From Solimonas fluminis (GTDB taxonomy: Bacteria > Pseudomonadota > Gammaproteobacteria > Nevskiales > Nevskiaceae), in NCBI RefSeq assembly GCF_002930645.1, contig NZ_PSNW01000001.1:186001-250000 (forward strand): a DNA stretch of 64,000 bases, given 5' to 3'. Positions 63,422 to 64,000 of the stretch are shown piece by piece. The stretch's first letter is position 1; each line of letters begins with the position of its first letter. The notes beneath the pieces are model-generated. The model saw only the letters and a program-made list of their open reading frames with translations, was not told where the DNA came from and made no database searches. Both the position numbers and the translations under genes were made by a program.

Positions 63422-64000
63422 ATGACCAGGGACGAATTCGGCCCGTCTTCGGGACACTACACGCAAGCGGTCGAGCGCCTGCTGCACGCCGTGCAGGAGC
63501 TGTCGCTGGCCCGCGATCTCGACCAGGTGCAGAAGATCGTCCGCCGCACGGCACGCGAACTCACCGGCTGCGACGGCTCCACCTTCGTGCTGCGCGACGG
63601 CGACAAGTGTTTCTATGCCGACGAGGACGCCATCGAGCCGCTGTGGAAGGGCAACCGCTTCCCGATGCCGACCTGCATCAGCGGCTGGGCCATGCTCAAC
63701 CGCAAGACCGCGATCATCCCTGACATCTACGCCGACGAACGCATCCCCCACGAGGCCTACCGCCCCACGTTCGTGAAAAGCCTGGTGATGGTGCCGATCC
63801 GCAGGCTGTCGCCCATCGGCGCCATCGGCAACTACTGGGCCCACCGGCACCAGGCCACCGCCGAGGAAGTGCGCCTGCTGCAGGCCCTGGCAGACTCGAC
63901 CTCCATCGCCCTGGAGAACATCCAGGTCTACGGCGAGATGGAACAGCGCGTGCGCGACCGCACGGCCGCGCTGGAGCGCGCCAACCAGGAGATCCGCAAG
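63422..64000 (+). CDS. GAF-domain sensor, 3' partial
   Basis: The frame is open from the ATG at 63422 to the end of the window, 193 codons so far. Residues 15-165 form a GAF domain (HAVQELSLARDLDQVQKIVRRTARELTGCDGSTFVL, then SLVMVPIRRLSPIGAIGNYWAHRHQATAEEVRLLQALADSTSIALENIQVY). A coiled-coil-like helix follows (EMEQRVRDRTAALERANQEIRK), typical of the link to a histidine kinase or GGDEF output domain, which lies beyond the window. Output function is therefore unknown. Confidence 0.85.
   Translation, partial: MTRDEFGPSSGHYTQAVERLLHAVQELSLARDLDQVQKIVRRTARELTGCDGSTFVLRDGDKCFYADEDAIEPLWKGNRFPMPTCISGWAMLNRKTAIIPDIYADERIPHEAYRPTFVKSLVMVPIRRLSPIGAIGNYWAHRHQATAEEVRLLQALADSTSIALENIQVYGEMEQRVRDRTAALERANQEIRK

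Overview
The window is very GC-rich chromosomal DNA from what looks like a free-living, lipid- and hydrocarbon-degrading gammaproteobacterium, most plausibly of the Nevskiales/Solimonadaceae type. That placement is inferred from gene content: rdgC, a FabR-type repressor, the infC-rpmI-rplT-pheS-pheT-ihfA-merR order, alkB with two rubredoxins, many acyl-CoA dehydrogenases, SDRs and TetR regulators, and a RoxA-like haem lipoprotein. No sequence search was run.

Layout. 1-3.75 kb is the right end of a prophage (tail fibre, LamG protein, M15 endolysin, holin-like pair, DUF6527 protein) abutting the 3' end of tRNA-Asn. 4-9 kb holds housekeeping genes: aspartate aminotransferase, uvrB, a DUF2167 membrane protein, a DCC thiol oxidoreductase and tRNA-Val with a good terminator. 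9-15 kb has an orphan antitoxin-like gene, a three-haem RoxA-like lipoprotein and an ABC-2 exporter. 15-24 kb is a lipid/xenobiotic oxidation block: a PF10118 ferritin-like protein, an EphD-type hydrolase-SDR fusion, an M24 peptidase, a DmdC-type acyl-CoA dehydrogenase, an SDR and a Baeyer-Villiger-type flavin monooxygenase, with a divergent TetR. A TGACA-N8-TGTCA operator occurs twice at the TetR/monooxygenase promoter and once before the M24-EphD-PF10118 operon, which suggests one regulon.

24-31 kb carries rdgC, a decayed AraC gene, and an exported set (FG-GAP protein, beta-helix lipoprotein, CocE-like lipoprotein hydrolase) facing a TetR gene across two tandem 16-bp palindromes. 31-39 kb holds an epimerase-TetR pair, an MBL-fold protein, an SDR, secreted and histone-tail-like proteins, a FabR-type regulator, a Bcr/CflA transporter and an extradiol dioxygenase. 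39-46.7 kb carries a cNMP-EAL phosphodiesterase, the translation operon (infC with an AUC start) and tRNA-Pro. 46.7-55 kb mixes small secreted proteins, a second PF10118 protein, a zinc dehydrogenase, aidB and a DegV protein. 55-57 kb is the alkane hydroxylation module (AraC regulator, alkB, AlkG1-type and AlkG2-type rubredoxins). 57-64 kb has MAPEG, efflux and TetR genes, an MBL lipoprotein and the start of a GAF-domain sensor.

Intergenic repeats recur: a 23-bp motif at four sites, a longer repeat flanking pheS, and a 28-bp perfect inverted repeat after the zinc dehydrogenase. How the genes work together is inferred: AlkB/rubredoxins for terminal alkane oxidation; the monooxygenase, EphD-like enzyme, SDRs and acyl-CoA dehydrogenases for downstream oxidation of fatty or cyclic substrates; and TetR/AraC proteins sensing acyl-type ligands.
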